Source: Betaproteobacteria bacterium | GTDB lineage: Bacteria; Pseudomonadota; Gammaproteobacteria; Burkholderiales; Burkholderiaceae_C | Length of the DNA: 6,430 bases | Reading direction: 5' to 3' | Assembly (NCBI GenBank): GCA_005882155.1 | Contig: VBCQ01000437.1 | Span: 1-6,430, forward strand | Part shown: in pieces, positions 5,582-6,430 of the stretch | Layout: each line of letters opens with the position of its first letter | How positions within the stretch are numbered: the first letter of the stretch is position 1 | Notes under the pieces: model-generated | What the model was told of the DNA's origin: nothing | What the model saw: only the letters and a program-made list of their open reading frames with translations | Databases searched by the model: none | Made by a program: the position numbers and the translations under genes

Positions 5582-5687
5582 CGCCGCCCCCGCGGAGTTA
5601 GCCCAAGCCGGCCCGGTTGAACTCCAACGGCCGCCGATGTCGATTTGGCGGCGCCCGGTTCGTCGTGTGTCTGAAAGGAGCATCAAC
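5582..5687. other. Leader region of the DoxX gene
   Basis: This short stretch separates the reductase remnant from the DoxX gene. A six-pair GCCGCC/GGCGGC hairpin (5630-5635 with 5647-5652, 11-base loop) and AAGGAG at 5675-5680 are visible. No clear promoter boxes could be made out. Confidence 0.4.
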
Positions 5688-6137
5688 ATGAACGCATTTC
5701 TCGCACCCACTCCCGCAACGTCGCGCTGGCTGACCTACGGGGCCCTCGTCGGCCGTTGCATCTTCGTTGCGGTCTTCGCGATGGCGCTGTCATTCAAGCT
5801 GATGGACATCAACGCGACCGCCGCCTTCATCGCCTCGGCCGGATTCCCCGTGCCCTTGCTGCTGGCTTGGCTGGCAGCGGTGTTCGAACTGCTGCTCGTC
5901 CTGTGCCTGGCCACGGGCGCCTGGTTCAGGCAGGCGGCCCTCGCGGCCGGCGCCTACGTGATCTTCTTGGCCTTCGCGTTTCACGGGCCGTCGAAGTGGT
6001 CGGGGAACCAGACGGAGTTCGGGTTCTTCGTCGACCACTTCACCTTCCTCGCGGGGCTGCTGTATGCGGCGGCGTACGGTCCCGGGCGGATTTGGTTGGT
6101 GAAGCGCTTCCGTGCCGACATCGGCGCGGCGGGGTAG
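5688..6137 (+). CDS. DoxX-family membrane protein
   Basis: This 149-residue inner-membrane protein belongs to the DoxX/DoxD-like family, small four-helix proteins often tied to redox or sulfur metabolism, though the role of most members is unknown. Four hydrophobic segments are visible: ~14-36, ~54-77 (with E67 inside the membrane), ~82-99 and ~117-137. The family's hallmarks are the R23 and K37 flanking helix one, the GFP turn at 52-54, and the H99-G-P-S-K-W loop leading to the acidic/aromatic FFVDHFTFLAG at 113-123. The start is the ATG at 5688, seven bases after AAGGAG (5675-5680); an in-frame ATG at 5637 has no such site and would add 17 basic residues. It stands alone between the reductase remnant and a convergent receiver-domain gene whose stop is eight bases away. 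Confidence 0.88.
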   Translation: MNAFLAPTPATSRWLTYGALVGRCIFVAVFAMALSFKLMDINATAAFIASAGFPVPLLLAWLAAVFELLLVLCLATGAWFRQAALAAGAYVIFLAFAFHGPSKWSGNQTEFGFFVDHFTFLAGLLYAAAYGPGRIWLVKRFRADIGAAG

Positions 6138-6145
6138 CCGCACGC

Positions 6146-6430
6146 TCAAGCCTTCGGCACCTCGCTCGTCCAGCGCAATTGCAGCAATCCCACGATCTCG
6201 GGCAGCAGTGCGGCTTGCACGATCGGCTTGGAGACGAACACGTTGGCGCCCGCGGCGAGGCTCGCTTCGCGGTCGCCCGACGACGCGCTGGCCGAGGTCG
6301 CGATGACCGGCACGGTTTGCAGTGACGCCGTCTCGCGGATGCGGCGGATCGCGGTCAGGCCGTCCATCACCGGCATCACGACGTCCATCACGATCAGGTC
6401 GGGCCGCTGCGCTTGCGCGAGCTCGACTGC
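6146..6430 (-). CDS. Response-regulator receiver domain, C-terminal part (5' end beyond window)
   Basis: The - strand frame is open to the window edge, giving the last 94 residues of a protein that begins outside. It is the C-terminal three-quarters of a CheY-like receiver domain: PDLIVMDVVMPVMDG at 10-24 with phosphoacceptor D16, S46 of the ATSAS switch segment at 44-48, and the conserved lysine K68 in FVSKP. After a final helix ending LLQLRW the protein stops within eight residues, so the receiver domain is at the very C-terminus. That position, and the LQLRW ending often seen on hybrid sensor kinases, suggest the missing part is a histidine kinase, but a single-domain regulator is also possible. 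Its GTG at 6391 and ATG at 6388 are internal to the domain and are not starts. Confidence 0.88.
   Translation of the reverse strand, partial: AVELAQAQRPDLIVMDVVMPVMDGLTAIRRIRETASLQTVPVIATSASASSGDREASLAAGANVFVSKPIVQAALLPEIVGLLQLRWTSEVPKA

Noticed and set aside
4415..5620. Long + strand open frame overlapping the Crp/Fnr gene
   Set aside because: It is an Arg/Ala-rich shadow frame of the well-supported regulator with no family resemblance.
5630..5652. Hairpin GCCGCC/GGCGGC as a terminator or riboswitch
   Set aside because: Only six pairs, an 11-base loop and no T-run; such stems are common by chance in GC-rich DNA.
1..6430. CRISPR arrays, tRNA/rRNA genes, insertion sequences, phage attachment sites
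   Set aside because: No regularly spaced repeats, tRNA-like ends, transposase domains or terminal inverted repeats were found by eye.

Overview
The window is GC-rich, densely coded chromosomal-type sequence with strong AAGGAG/GGAG ribosome-binding sites. Its gene families (ChrB, an Fe/Mn superoxide dismutase fused to rhodanese, a Crp/Fnr regulator, DoxX, a bacterial transglutaminase, a C-terminal receiver domain) fit a betaproteobacterium, most likely Burkholderiales. That placement is inferred from protein style and codon use, not from a marker gene.

Region 1 (1-2411, + strand) is part of a chromate/oxidative-stress operon. It holds the 3' part of chrB (its start lies before the window), an Fe/Mn superoxide dismutase with a C-terminal rhodanese domain, and a secreted protein with a concanavalin-like fold. 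The last two genes overlap by ATGA. Together they suggest sensing of chromate or reactive oxygen, removal of superoxide in the cytosol, sulfane-sulfur handling, and an exported binding protein of unknown ligand. The chromate efflux pump ChrA is not in the window.

Region 2 (2412-2888) has no convincing intact gene. It contains a leucine-rich open stretch that may be the tail of a lost gene, a GC-rich hairpin, and a strong hairpin-plus-T-run terminator at 2718-2753. This could be the operon's 3' UTR or a small RNA.

Region 3 (2889-4433) has a + strand gene for a 140-residue protein built on two copies of a tyrosine-rich motif. It converges on a two-gene - strand unit: an 86-residue unknown protein followed one base later by a transglutaminase-like protein. 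The convergent genes' stop codons share a CTAG.

Region 4 (4434-5351) is a divergent promoter region and a + strand Crp/Fnr-family regulator. Region 5 (5352-5687) carries a decayed C-terminal remnant of an aldo/keto reductase on the - strand. Region 6 (5688-6430) is a DoxX-family membrane protein and, converging on it, the C-terminal receiver domain of a two-component protein that continues beyond the window.

The best candidates for something little described are the coupled dismutase-rhodanese/secreted-lectin pair in the chromate cluster, the duplicated-motif 140-residue protein, and the structured untranslated region before it.
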